DNA from: Spirochaetaceae bacterium
GTDB lineage: Bacteria; Spirochaetota; Spirochaetia; DSM-27196; SLAA01
Assembly: GCA_003564775.1 (NCBI GenBank)
Contig: PXEI01000045.1
Coordinates: forward strand, 1 to 7,577
DNA length: 7,577 nt
Direction of reading: 5' to 3'
The notes under the pieces: generated by a model
Databases searched by the model: none
Seen by the model: only the letters and a program-made list of their open reading frames with translations
Told to the model about the DNA's origin: nothing
Program-made: the position numbers and the translations under genes
Shown here: piece by piece, positions 1-4,957 of the stretch
Position numbering within the stretch: the stretch's first letter is position 1
Layout: each line of letters starts with the position of its first letter

Positions 1-464
1 TACTCCATGGCCGCGGTCCGATACTCACCACGCGCTTCCAGCTCAACCGCCCGGTCAAAGGCACGCCGCGCAAAACGACTCTCGGATAGAGCAGAGGCCT
101 GCATTTCCTGCGCAACAGGAAGCCCCAGTCCATAGCCCAGGCTGTAGAAAAGTCCAAGGCTCAGAAAGAGCATAATCCCAACCTGCATGATCTCGTACAG
201 GGGGCGCTGCAACGACTCCTGTTCTCGGTGCCAGGCACCCAACAACAGGGCAAAACTAATCAGCACGCCGCTGAGGTGGAGAGGAATGAAGTGCCTCAGG
301 TAGTTAACGAGCGTAGAGCCAAAAACCCATCGCCATTGCAGCATTGTGCCTGGATCCACCTCATTGGCTGGGAAACGAACTACCGCAACCGCGAAGTGGA
401 AGGCAAAACCAAGCAGATACACAAACCCTAGCCCAATGAGCAAACGCAGAAACAGCTTACGCAT
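1..464 (-). CDS. Polytopic membrane protein with TPR-like helix (partial, C-terminus off left edge)
   Basis: The reading frame stays open from an ATG at 464 to the left edge, giving 154 visible residues. Hydrophobic segments lie at about residues 5-29, 58-77 and 92-115, with a charged stretch between the second and third (about 79-90). After the third segment comes a hydrophilic helix-rich part in which about 131-154 (FARRAFDRAVELEARGEYRT) reads like a tetratricopeptide repeat helix pair. A GAGGGG Shine-Dalgarno sequence 6 nt upstream supports this start, and the ATG overlaps the stop of the upstream gene by 8 bp, so the two are very likely translationally coupled. The three N-terminal membrane segments followed by a soluble domain resemble the first half of LptF/LptG-type permeases, but I see no decisive motif. 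The function is unknown and the family link is inference. It could equally be a lineage-specific membrane-anchored TPR protein. Confidence 0.8.
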   Translation of the reverse strand, partial: MRKLFLRLLIGLGFVYLLGFAFHFAVAVVRFPANEVDPGTMLQWRWVFGSTLVNYLRHFIPLHLSGVLISFALLLGAWHREQESLQRPLYEIMQVGIMLFLSLGLFYSLGYGLGLPVAQEMQASALSESRFARRAFDRAVELEARGEYRTAAME

Positions 465-1416
465 AACCCACCCCTCGCTTCCAGTCGCGATATCGAGGCC
501 TCATAAGCGTAAGAAGCATGAAGAACAGAGCACCTGCACCAAACGCCACCGGGACAACCAGGAACTCCGGCAGCGGCGGAAACATAGTCACTGCGAACTC
601 GGTAAAAGTCGGCACGGATATCACCGCGTACACGGTAAGGGTGAGACGAAGAATCAGCAAACTTATCAGCACATTAAAGAGTGGCCAGCGCGTATAACGA
701 ACCCAGATGAAACAACTGGAAAAGTAGATCGCGAGAGCGGCACTGAGTATCAGGGCGTTGATCTGGGACTGCTGCAGAGTCGAAAGAAAATGTTCACGGG
801 CCTGAACAACATCCCGAAGAAACCCGGAGAGATAGGCAGGCGCGGCAGGAGTTGAGGCCCACGGTGAGTCCTGCGTTGCAAAACGAAGCAACTCGGGTCT
901 GTCCCCATCGCGAAACAACAAGAGACCGTTTTCTTCCGGATCAAGCATAGCCTCGTCGTAAAAGCGTAGTACTGGCTGTTGTCGCGGCTGTAGCAAGACA
1001 ACATCTTCAAAACGAATGCCCTCTACACTCCCAAAATACACAGTACCGAAGCCAACCTGATACAAGCGCTCGGCTGAAGGAATGCTTAGGTCGGGCTCTT
1101 TGCCCACTGCGACATCCTGCAGAACAAGACTCAGGAGCCCGGCACCGAACAAAAGCGCGGTTGTGAGCGTGGCGAGGTAGGGCAAGATGATACCGGGTAG
1201 AAGTGGAGTCCGGACAATGTGAAAAAGAACCAGAAAACTCCCGGCCAGGACAGCTGGCACGAGTGCTCGGTACAGAAGCTCCGCAATGAGCAGAACCGGC
1301 TCACGCATGCCAGTGTGCTCACTGAGATGCGACAGAAGGAGTATACCTATGGTAATAGTCAGCACGCTCAAGATAAGTACTATGGCTCGTGCCGATACAA
1401 GGAGTACGCTTCTCAC
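457..1416 (-). CDS. Six-helix membrane protein with extracytoplasmic domain, possibly LptF/LptG-like
   Basis: The gene encodes 319 residues. Hydrophobic segments lie at about 9-29, 42-68, 72-100, 218-237, 245-268 and 282-305, with a soluble domain of about 115 residues (101-216) between segments three and four. That arrangement (3 helices, soluble domain, 3 helices) is the topology of LptF/LptG, the inner-membrane subunits of the lipopolysaccharide export ABC transporter, which carry a beta-jellyroll in the same place. Part of the soluble domain, about 124-170 (GTVYFGSVEGIRFEDVVLL, then a segment ending LLLFRDGD), is strand-rich and reminiscent of that jellyroll. The protein is shorter than typical LptF/G (about 360 residues), so the match is a topology argument only. 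The GTG start at 1416 is the first start after an in-frame stop. No convincing Shine-Dalgarno sequence precedes it, and a promoter-like element ends 8 nt upstream, so the mRNA may be leaderless. It overlaps the next membrane gene by 8 bp. Confidence 0.85.
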   Translation of the reverse strand: MRSVLLVSARAIVLILSVLTITIGILLLSHLSEHTGMREPVLLIAELLYRALVPAVLAGSFLVLFHIVRTPLLPGIILPYLATLTTALLFGAGLLSLVLQDVAVGKEPDLSIPSAERLYQVGFGTVYFGSVEGIRFEDVVLLQPRQQPVLRFYDEAMLDPEENGLLLFRDGDRPELLRFATQDSPWASTPAAPAYLSGFLRDVVQAREHFLSTLQQSQINALILSAALAIYFSSCFIWVRYTRWPLFNVLISLLILRLTLTVYAVISVPTFTEFAVTMFPPLPEFLVVPVAFGAGALFFMLLTLMRPRYRDWKRGVGYA

Positions 1417-1424
1417 GGTCGCTC

Positions 1425-1453
1425 ATGCTATCACGCAGGCCTTTGCTGCGCAA
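1425..1453 (-). promoter_or_regulatory. Candidate promoter of the six-helix membrane protein gene (possibly leaderless)
   Basis: On the minus strand TTGCGC (1453-1448), a 17-nt spacer and TAGCAT (1430-1425) form a weak sigma70-like element. The TAGCAT hexamer fits TANNNT and ends 8 nt before the GTG start, so transcription would begin at or next to the start codon. The -35 match is poor, and the assignment rests on spacing and the lack of a Shine-Dalgarno sequence. Confidence 0.3.
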
Positions 1454-1503
1454 GTTTCGCCTCCATGAAATGATGACGTATGTTCTACCAGCAATACTAC
1501 AAA

Positions 1504-1523
1504 CTATGCACAGGTTATCCACA
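1504..1523 (+). promoter_or_regulatory. Tandem DnaA-box pair A
   Basis: CTATGCACA (1504-1512) and TTATCCACA (1515-1523) lie in the same orientation with starts 11 bp apart and a GG spacer. The second is a perfect DnaA box (TTATCCACA) and the first differs from TTATNCACA at one base. DnaA, the replication initiator and transcription regulator, binds such 9-mers, and pairs one helical turn apart favour cooperative binding. Confidence 0.55.
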
Positions 1524-1728
1524 ATGCAGCGTCGGTGCATGTCGCATCTTACCCAACTATAGCCTCGAACGCTGGTGTCCATTGCTTAACAAAAAGCGCT
1601 CCAAGCCGAGGAAAAACCTCTTAAATTCGTGGCTTTATTCCTTGTGTTGGTGAATTGTTGGAGAGCCCCGTGTTCATGCTGAGAATGGGAACTCGGCTAA
1701 ATGCACCCAGCACCGTAGATTAGGAGGG

Positions 1729-1748
1729 TTTCCCACAGGTTATTCACA
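1729..1748 (+). promoter_or_regulatory. Tandem DnaA-box pair B
   Basis: TTTCCCACA (1729-1737) and TTATTCACA (1740-1748) repeat the geometry of pair A: same orientation, GG spacer and 11 bp between starts. TTATTCACA fits TTWTNCACA exactly, and TTTCCCACA has one mismatch. The block CACAGGTTATTCACAA (1734-1749) matches 15 of 16 bases of the block at 1509-1524. The second box covers the TAA stop of the OmpR-type gene (1742-1740). Confidence 0.5.
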
Positions 1749-2417
1749 ACCATTGGGGACAAAAGAGTTACCGGAAATGAGCCTGTATCCTACTCCACGG
1801 ACCGACTGTATACCCGCTTCTTCGGGGAGACTGCCTACCGCGCTGTCAAGCTTTTTTCTGAGCCGAGAAATGTACACGTCAACAAGTCTCGAATCGGTTG
1901 AGACATCCCTTCGTAAGGCATAGAAGAAGACCTCACGCGGAACTACTTCATCGGGGTGGCCCACCAGTAGTCGGAGCACAAGATATTCACCATGGCTAAT
2001 CCCACAGCTGCCTTTTGGTCCGGATAAATAGCCCGGTGCCATCTCCAGCACCTGTCCACCCACACGAAAACGGCGAAAGGTCACGGATCTACTCAGTCGG
2101 ATGTGAAGCTCATCGATATCCCATGGGTCTCGCAGGAAGTCGCCACAACCCGCATTAAAACAGGCCTTCAGGAGCGGGCCTGGTCCGTACGCCATTCGTG
2201 GGACATGGGAGTAACCATACCCAGCCATTTCAATAACGTGAGCCAGCTCCTCTGCCGGGAAAACCAGTACGTCCGGTGTGGGTTGTTGATGCAGGTCATT
2301 GCTGAAACGGACCTGTACATCTTCTACACGGTCAAAATACCACCGCAGCCTTGCCTCAAGCTCCGGTTCTGTAGACAGGAACTGAACAATCGGCCCGCCT
2401 CGAGTCTCAACCGTCAT
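1740..2417 (-). CDS. OmpR-type winged-helix regulator with degenerate receiver domain
   Basis: The gene encodes 225 residues. Residues about 139-215 form an OmpR/PhoB winged-helix DNA-binding domain: the recognition helix is near 176-190 (SRLVDVYISRLRKKL) and the wing signature VRGVGYRL is at 206-213. Residues about 9-112 have the length and pattern of a receiver (CheY) domain, ending GCGDFLRDPWDIDEL in the place of the usual GADDYLTKPFDPEEL. The phosphorylation machinery is missing. The acidic pair is replaced by Ser15-Thr16-Glu17, the phospho-Asp position after PDVLVF is Pro54, and the conserved Lys is Asp97. It therefore probably does not work by aspartate phosphorylation, and no kinase gene lies nearby. 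The ATG at 2417 overlaps the pspA stop by 11 bp, giving a coupled pspA-regulator operon. The likely role, by inference, is control of pspA or of other envelope-stress genes. Its target is not visible. Confidence 0.9.
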   Translation of the reverse strand: MTVETRGGPIVQFLSTEPELEARLRWYFDRVEDVQVRFSNDLHQQPTPDVLVFPAEELAHVIEMAGYGYSHVPRMAYGPGPLLKACFNAGCGDFLRDPWDIDELHIRLSRSVTFRRFRVGGQVLEMAPGYLSGPKGSCGISHGEYLVLRLLVGHPDEVVPREVFFYALRRDVSTDSRLVDVYISRLRKKLDSAVGSLPEEAGIQSVRGVGYRLISGNSFVPNGCE

Positions 2418-3201
2418 CCTGCATTCGCCTCTTCAGTTCGTCCAGATCGGCCTCAATAGAATCCGGCACCTGGCCGCGATCCAGATCGGCGGAAGCGCCT
2501 TTCGCCGCAGAGCCTGGTTCGGGTTCTCCTATGGCCATCTTGGACTTGAGATCTGCGAGCAGCCTGTCGGTAGTATTGGTTGTACCCTCAAGACGGCGGA
2601 ACTGTTCTTCAAGGTCGTCGGTCTGCTCAAGTCGGGACAGCTCCTCAACCGCCTCGTTCTCGGCCTCTAGCTGTTCCATTTGCCTTGTCATTTTCTCAAA
2701 AACTTCAAAGGCAGACGTATCCTTCATACCGCCAATGGTCTTCTGCATACGTCGTTGTGCTTCGGCTCGCTTGGAACGTGCAATGAGAAGGTTCTTCTTT
2801 CTCTGCGCCTCATCAATTTTTGCCTGCAGACTGCGTAAGGCCTCTTTGAGTTTCTCAACTGCGTCGTGCTGCGCCTGCCACTGTTCCTGCAACTCTGCAG
2901 CAACTCCGTCCAGGCGGTGTTTTCTCTCCAACGCTTGCCGAGCCAGATCTTCTTCGTCATTCCGCAGCGCACTCATGGCGCGTCGTTCCCAGTCGGCCGA
3001 CTGAGCACGCGCCTCGTTAATTTGGCGCTCAAGTTTTTTTTCATCTGCAATTGCGGACGCGACACTTTTCTTGGAATCGATAAGCTGCTGATTCATCTCC
3101 TGAATGAGTTGGTTCAGCATCTTCTCGGGATCCTCAGACTTACTAATCATATCATTGAGATTCGAGCTGATCAGTCGTCGAAATCGATCAAAGATCCCCA
3201 C
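2407..3201 (-). CDS. pspA: PspA/IM30 (Vipp1) family membrane-stress protein
   Basis: The gene encodes 264 residues from a GTG at 3201. The N-terminus MGIFDRFRRLISSNLNDMIS and the following segment DPEKMLNQLIQEM are the family hallmark. The amphipathic first helix binds stressed inner membrane, and the rest is almost wholly charged coiled coil, as in the ESCRT-III-like PspA/Vipp1 oligomers. The C-terminal tail (about 222-264) begins with a Gly/Pro/Ser/Ala-rich linker and ends in a short acidic/basic helix (about DSIEADLDELKRRMQ), making the protein longer than E. coli PspA (222 aa). The start is set by a perfect AGGAGG (3214-3209) 7 nt before the GTG. A TTG two codons upstream would be only 1 nt from that site and would add residues the family lacks. 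The gene is translationally coupled to the degenerate OmpR-type regulator. No pspF, pspB or pspC homologue is present, so regulation differs from the enterobacterial system. Confidence 0.95.
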   Translation of the reverse strand: MGIFDRFRRLISSNLNDMISKSEDPEKMLNQLIQEMNQQLIDSKKSVASAIADEKKLERQINEARAQSADWERRAMSALRNDEEDLARQALERKHRLDGVAAELQEQWQAQHDAVEKLKEALRSLQAKIDEAQRKKNLLIARSKRAEAQRRMQKTIGGMKDTSAFEVFEKMTRQMEQLEAENEAVEELSRLEQTDDLEEQFRRLEGTTNTTDRLLADLKSKMAIGEPEPGSAAKGASADLDRGQVPDSIEADLDELKRRMQDDG

Positions 3202-3208
3202 TAGCAAG

Positions 3209-3214
3209 CCTCCT
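3209..3214 (-). promoter_or_regulatory. Shine-Dalgarno site that decides the pspA start
   Basis: AGGAGG on the minus strand lies 7 nt before the GTG at 3201, which is optimal spacing, and only 1 nt before an in-frame TTG at 3207. This selects the GTG and gives the family-typical N-terminus MGIFDRF. Confidence 0.85.
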
Positions 3215-3224
3215 TAGGACCGCG

Positions 3225-3243
3225 AAAACCGCGCGAGGCGCGG
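3225..3243 (-). promoter_or_regulatory. GC hairpin with T4 tail in the pspA leader
   Basis: On the minus strand CCGCGC, loop CTC and GCGCGG form a perfect 6-bp GC stem (3243-3229) followed by TTTT (3228-3225). It sits only about 10 nt upstream of the pspA Shine-Dalgarno site. It could be a short attenuator or terminator for incoming transcription, or a stabilising 5' hairpin if transcription starts near 3247. The short T tract makes strong termination doubtful. Confidence 0.4.
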
Positions 3244-3253
3244 ACAGTGTTCT

Positions 3254-3282
3254 GATATAGTCACCCCTATCTCTTCATGCAA
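3254..3282 (-). promoter_or_regulatory. Candidate pspA promoter
   Basis: TTGCAT (3282-3277), a 17-nt spacer and TATATC (3259-3254) on the minus strand would start transcription near 3247, just before the GC hairpin. The hexamer matches are moderate, and it is the best-spaced candidate I found between the STAS gene and pspA. Confidence 0.35.
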
Positions 3283-3301
3283 TGACCGAAAACGATCATG
3301 G

Positions 3302-3333
3302 TTGGGTTCATCCATGATACATGAACAAACCAA
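3302..3333. repeat. Interrupted palindrome upstream of pspA
   Basis: TTGG plus GTTCAT (3302-3311) is mirrored by ATGAAC (3321-3326) and CCAA (3330-3333). There is a 9-nt centre, and three extra bases interrupt one arm. The ten matched base pairs sit about 20 bp upstream of the candidate pspA -35 element, a reasonable place for a regulator site. The binding protein is unknown. Confidence 0.35.
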
Positions 3334-3420
3334 GCCACAACCTTCGAATCCCTCATAAGTAAGGGCGCGATGAGTAGAGTATTGTACTATTTTTTCATGA
3401 ATCATGGCGAATGTTATCCT

Positions 3421-3446
3421 CTCCGGCGAGAGTACACCGCCCGGAG
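3421..3446 (-). terminator. Possible terminator hairpin after the STAS gene
   Basis: CTCCGG and CCGGAG form a 6-bp stem, extended by CG/CG after a single bulged base, starting 8 nt past the stop of the STAS protein gene. No T run follows, so it may be a 3'-end stabiliser or a weak or factor-assisted terminator rather than a classical intrinsic one. Confidence 0.35.
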
Positions 3447-3453
3447 TCACTGC

Positions 3454-4005
3454 TTATCCGAGGAAAACCTGTCCGGTATTATCAATTGCCAATATGGTCT
3501 TACATTCAGAGCACCGAAACCGTCCCGACTTCGTGGCCTTGAGTTTCTTGGAACAGATCGGACATTTGAAAATCTTGGGGAAGACGTCGGACTCCGTCGT
3601 GGCACTGCCTTTCGAGAAGAACTCAACGGCCTCGTCAAGCGTGTCCTTGATGTTGAAGAACTGCGAGAATCCAAGCAACTGAAAGACCTCGTAGACCTTT
3701 GGTTGAATTTCCAAGAGCACTAGGTCGCCACCACGCGGTTTCAGCTGTTTGAGGAACGCAGTAAAGGAGCCGATCCCGGTGCTTGATACATAATTCAATC
3801 CACCACAGTTGAACACCAGCTTTGTGAAGCCGCCCTCAATGGCACGAGCCACCCGCTTCTGAAAGAAGTTAGAGTTATATGTATCAATGTACCCAGTGAG
3901 ATACAGGACAAGGCATCCATCAACCGAGTCGATCTTCTGAAGACGAATCTTGAGGCTTTCGTCTTTCTCTTCATCAAAACCCGGAACGATGTCGTTGTTA
4001 TTCAT
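3454..4005 (-). CDS. STAS-domain protein (anti-sigma-factor-antagonist type) with C-terminal zinc ribbon
   Basis: The gene encodes 183 residues. Residues about 17-131 form a STAS domain like SpoIIAA/RsbV. The strand-loop-helix signature FNCGGLNYVSSTGIGSF contains Ser75 at the position that anti-sigma kinases phosphorylate in this family (the Ser followed by Ser/Thr-Gly), so the phosphoswitch residue appears intact. Residues about 146-183 form a four-cysteine zinc ribbon: C148-P-I-C151, 13 residues, then C165-S-E-C168. A ribbon is not part of ordinary stand-alone STAS antagonists and may bind a partner or nucleic acid. The protein is probably a cytoplasmic partner-switch component. No anti-sigma kinase or sigma factor gene is adjacent, so its partner is unknown. 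The ATG at 4005 follows AAGGGGAG with close spacing. It has its own promoter and a leader of about 80 nt. Confidence 0.92.
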   Translation of the reverse strand: MNNNDIVPGFDEEKDESLKIRLQKIDSVDGCLVLYLTGYIDTYNSNFFQKRVARAIEGGFTKLVFNCGGLNYVSSTGIGSFTAFLKQLKPRGGDLVLLEIQPKVYEVFQLLGFSQFFNIKDTLDEAVEFFSKGSATTESDVFPKIFKCPICSKKLKATKSGRFRCSECKTILAIDNTGQVFLG

Positions 4006-4028
4006 GGCTCCCCTTCCAGCTTACCTTC

Positions 4029-4041
4029 ATTATTATTATTA
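4029..4041. repeat. (ATT)4 trinucleotide tract in the leader of the STAS gene
   Basis: Four ATT units plus a final A (minus strand TAATAATAATAAT) lie between the predicted transcription start (about 4087) and the Shine-Dalgarno sequence of the STAS gene. The tract is short, so slippage would be modest. It is the only simple repeat that stands out in the window. Confidence 0.6.
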
Positions 4042-4044
4042 CAT

Positions 4045-4073
4045 TTGACAGCGGTCTACTGCAACGATATCAC
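4045..4073 (+). promoter_or_regulatory. Promoter-like element pointing antisense into the SDR gene
   Basis: TTGACA (4045-4050), 17 nt and TATCAC (4068-4073) on the plus strand give a perfect -35 and a 4/6 -10. Transcription would start near 4080 and run antisense into the 3' end of the SDR gene. No plus-strand gene follows, so this may be chance. Confidence 0.25.
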
Positions 4074-4093
4074 ATCTTAATGCGTTTCCATGT

Positions 4094-4122
4094 ATATTAG
4101 TGGCCGAACTTTGCTTTGTCAA
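4094..4122 (-). promoter_or_regulatory. Promoter of the STAS-zinc ribbon gene
   Basis: On the minus strand a perfect TTGACA (4122-4117), a 17-nt spacer and TAATAT (4099-4094) place the start near 4087, about 80 nt before the ATG. It lies immediately downstream of the SDR gene, so the STAS gene is probably its own transcription unit. Confidence 0.6.
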
Positions 4123-4135
4123 ACTAGTAATCCCT

Positions 4136-4885
4136 TCAAGAGCGACGATCCCACCCCTTATCGACCCGAATAGACGCCCCATTCACCACGGCACCCTCAG
4201 GCGAGAGAAGAAGAGCAACCAGCGGAGTAAGCGCCGAAGGCTTCATCATTTCATTATCGGTCAGGATCCTCTGATAGTATAGCTTTTCGCTCTCGCTTTG
4301 ATACTCGGTTTCAACTGGCCCCGGGCACAACACGTTCACTGTTACACCGGTTGGGCCGTAAACGGCCGCCGCCGAACGTGCCAGCGTCGCAAGCCCGCTC
4401 TTTGCAGCTGAGTATGCAGCAACCTTTCGAAAAGACTGTGGCAGGTCTGCATCGGTTCCCCCAAAGAGCAGTATCCGACCGTAACCGCGCCGGGCCATGC
4501 GAGGCGCAAAGGTGCTCACCAAGGCCCCCGGAAGAGCCAGATTGAGAAGCACCATTCTCTCCCAGTCCTCAGGGCTGGTCTCCCCAAGCTCGGCATGAAG
4601 AAAAGGGCCAAATGCGACCACAAGTATGTCGATATCTTCATAGCTGCCTGCCCACCGGACAGCCTCTTGCACCTCGTTGAGCTCGCGAAGTACCGTGGTA
4701 AGGCGCCCAGTGCAACCGTCCAGCTCCAGCTGAAGTGTAGATAATCGGGCCTCGTCGTGCCCTCCATGAAGTACAAGATCGGCACCGACACCCGCAAGAT
4801 ACCGGGAAACCTCGGCCCCTATACCACCCGAACCACCCAAAACCAGGGCGCGTTGACCTTGGAAACTATCAGCTGTCTGTTCCAT
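4136..4885 (-). CDS. Short-chain dehydrogenase/reductase (SDR) family oxidoreductase
   Basis: The gene encodes 249 residues, the classical SDR length. The Rossmann glycine motif is LGGSGGIG at 16-23 (T-G-x-x-x-G-I-G with Leu for Thr), the catalytic Tyr158 and Lys162 are in AAYSAAKSG, and the structural Asn is in LLNLALP near 115. The cofactor-closing CPGPVETE is at 187-194. Two positions are unusual. The NNAG segment is replaced by VAFGPF (90-95), and the usual catalytic Ser, about 13 residues before Tyr158, is missing, with Thr144 or Asp145 in its place. It resembles FabG-like 3-oxoacyl reductases overall, but the substrate cannot be told from sequence. The ATG at 4885 has only a weak, distant GAGGG. 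It is divergent from the YqfO-like gene. Confidence 0.9.
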   Translation of the reverse strand: MEQTADSFQGQRALVLGGSGGIGAEVSRYLAGVGADLVLHGGHDEARLSTLQLELDGCTGRLTTVLRELNEVQEAVRWAGSYEDIDILVVAFGPFLHAELGETSPEDWERMVLLNLALPGALVSTFAPRMARRGYGRILLFGGTDADLPQSFRKVAAYSAAKSGLATLARSAAAVYGPTGVTVNVLCPGPVETEYQSESEKLYYQRILTDNEMMKPSALTPLVALLLSPEGAVVNGASIRVDKGWDRRS

Positions 4886-4909
4886 TGATCGCTTATCCCT
4901 CGTGCTCGT

Positions 4910-4938
4910 AGTTTAGCTTGCTTGAAAGATGCAGACAA
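4910..4938 (-). promoter_or_regulatory. Promoter of the SDR gene
   Basis: TTGTCT (4938-4933), a 17-nt spacer and TAAACT (4915-4910) on the minus strand, each 4/6 to consensus, give a start near 4903 and a leader of about 18 nt. It interleaves with the divergent plus-strand promoter, so the two likely compete. Confidence 0.45.
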
Positions 4939-4950
4939 TCCCCGTACTCT
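4922..4950 (+). promoter_or_regulatory. Promoter of the YqfO-like gene (possibly leaderless)
   Basis: TTGAAA (4922-4927, 5/6), a 17-nt spacer and TACTCT (4945-4950, TANNNT) end 7 nt before the ATG at 4958. Transcription would start at or just before the A of the start codon, which fits the absence of a Shine-Dalgarno sequence there. Confidence 0.4.
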
Positions 4951-4957
4951 GGTATCT

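Larger units (their letters stand above)
1417..1739. other. 323-bp intergenic region bracketed by DnaA-box pairs
   Basis: No convincing gene lies here on either strand. At its left part and at its right border it carries two related 16-mers, each holding a DnaA-box consensus (annotated separately). The middle (about 1584-1660) is somewhat richer in A and T than the flanks. Positions 1603-1635 can fold: AAGCC (1603-1607) pairs with GGCTT (1631-1635), and GAGG (1608-1611) pairs with CCTC (1617-1620), with a 10-nt bulge. On the minus strand a run of five T follows about 7 nt later (1595-1591). This could be a weak terminator for the upstream pspA operon, but it is not a classical one. Confidence 0.6.

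Noticed and set aside
346..855. Long plus-strand open frame of 169 codons
   Set aside because: It lies opposite the two membrane-protein genes, whose hydrophobic segments and coupling are coherent. Its translation is low-complexity and basic with no domain.
1319..1582. Minus-strand open frame of 87 codons covering the DnaA-box region
   Set aside because: Its 3' half is out of frame with the clear membrane-protein gene. It is rich in Cys/Arg with no domain and no ribosome binding site.
1504..1748. Calling the DnaA-box region the chromosomal origin (oriC)
   Set aside because: No dnaA, dnaN, gyrB or parAB neighbour, no strongly AT-rich unwinding region and only four boxes, two of them imperfect. 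The region is kept as a finding but not annotated as an origin.
2531..3004. Plus-strand open frame of 157 codons opposite pspA
   Set aside because: The Ser/Arg/Cys-rich translation is the mirror of the charged coiled coil of pspA, a known artefact of that base composition.
3214..3450. Possible small minus-strand gene of 63-78 residues between the STAS gene and pspA
   Set aside because: No Shine-Dalgarno sequence at usable distance for the GTG or the inner ATG. Third-position base use is far more AT-rich than in the flanking genes. Its end overlaps the GC hairpin and candidate pspA promoter, and the protein resembles nothing I recognise. A regulatory leader explains the stretch better.
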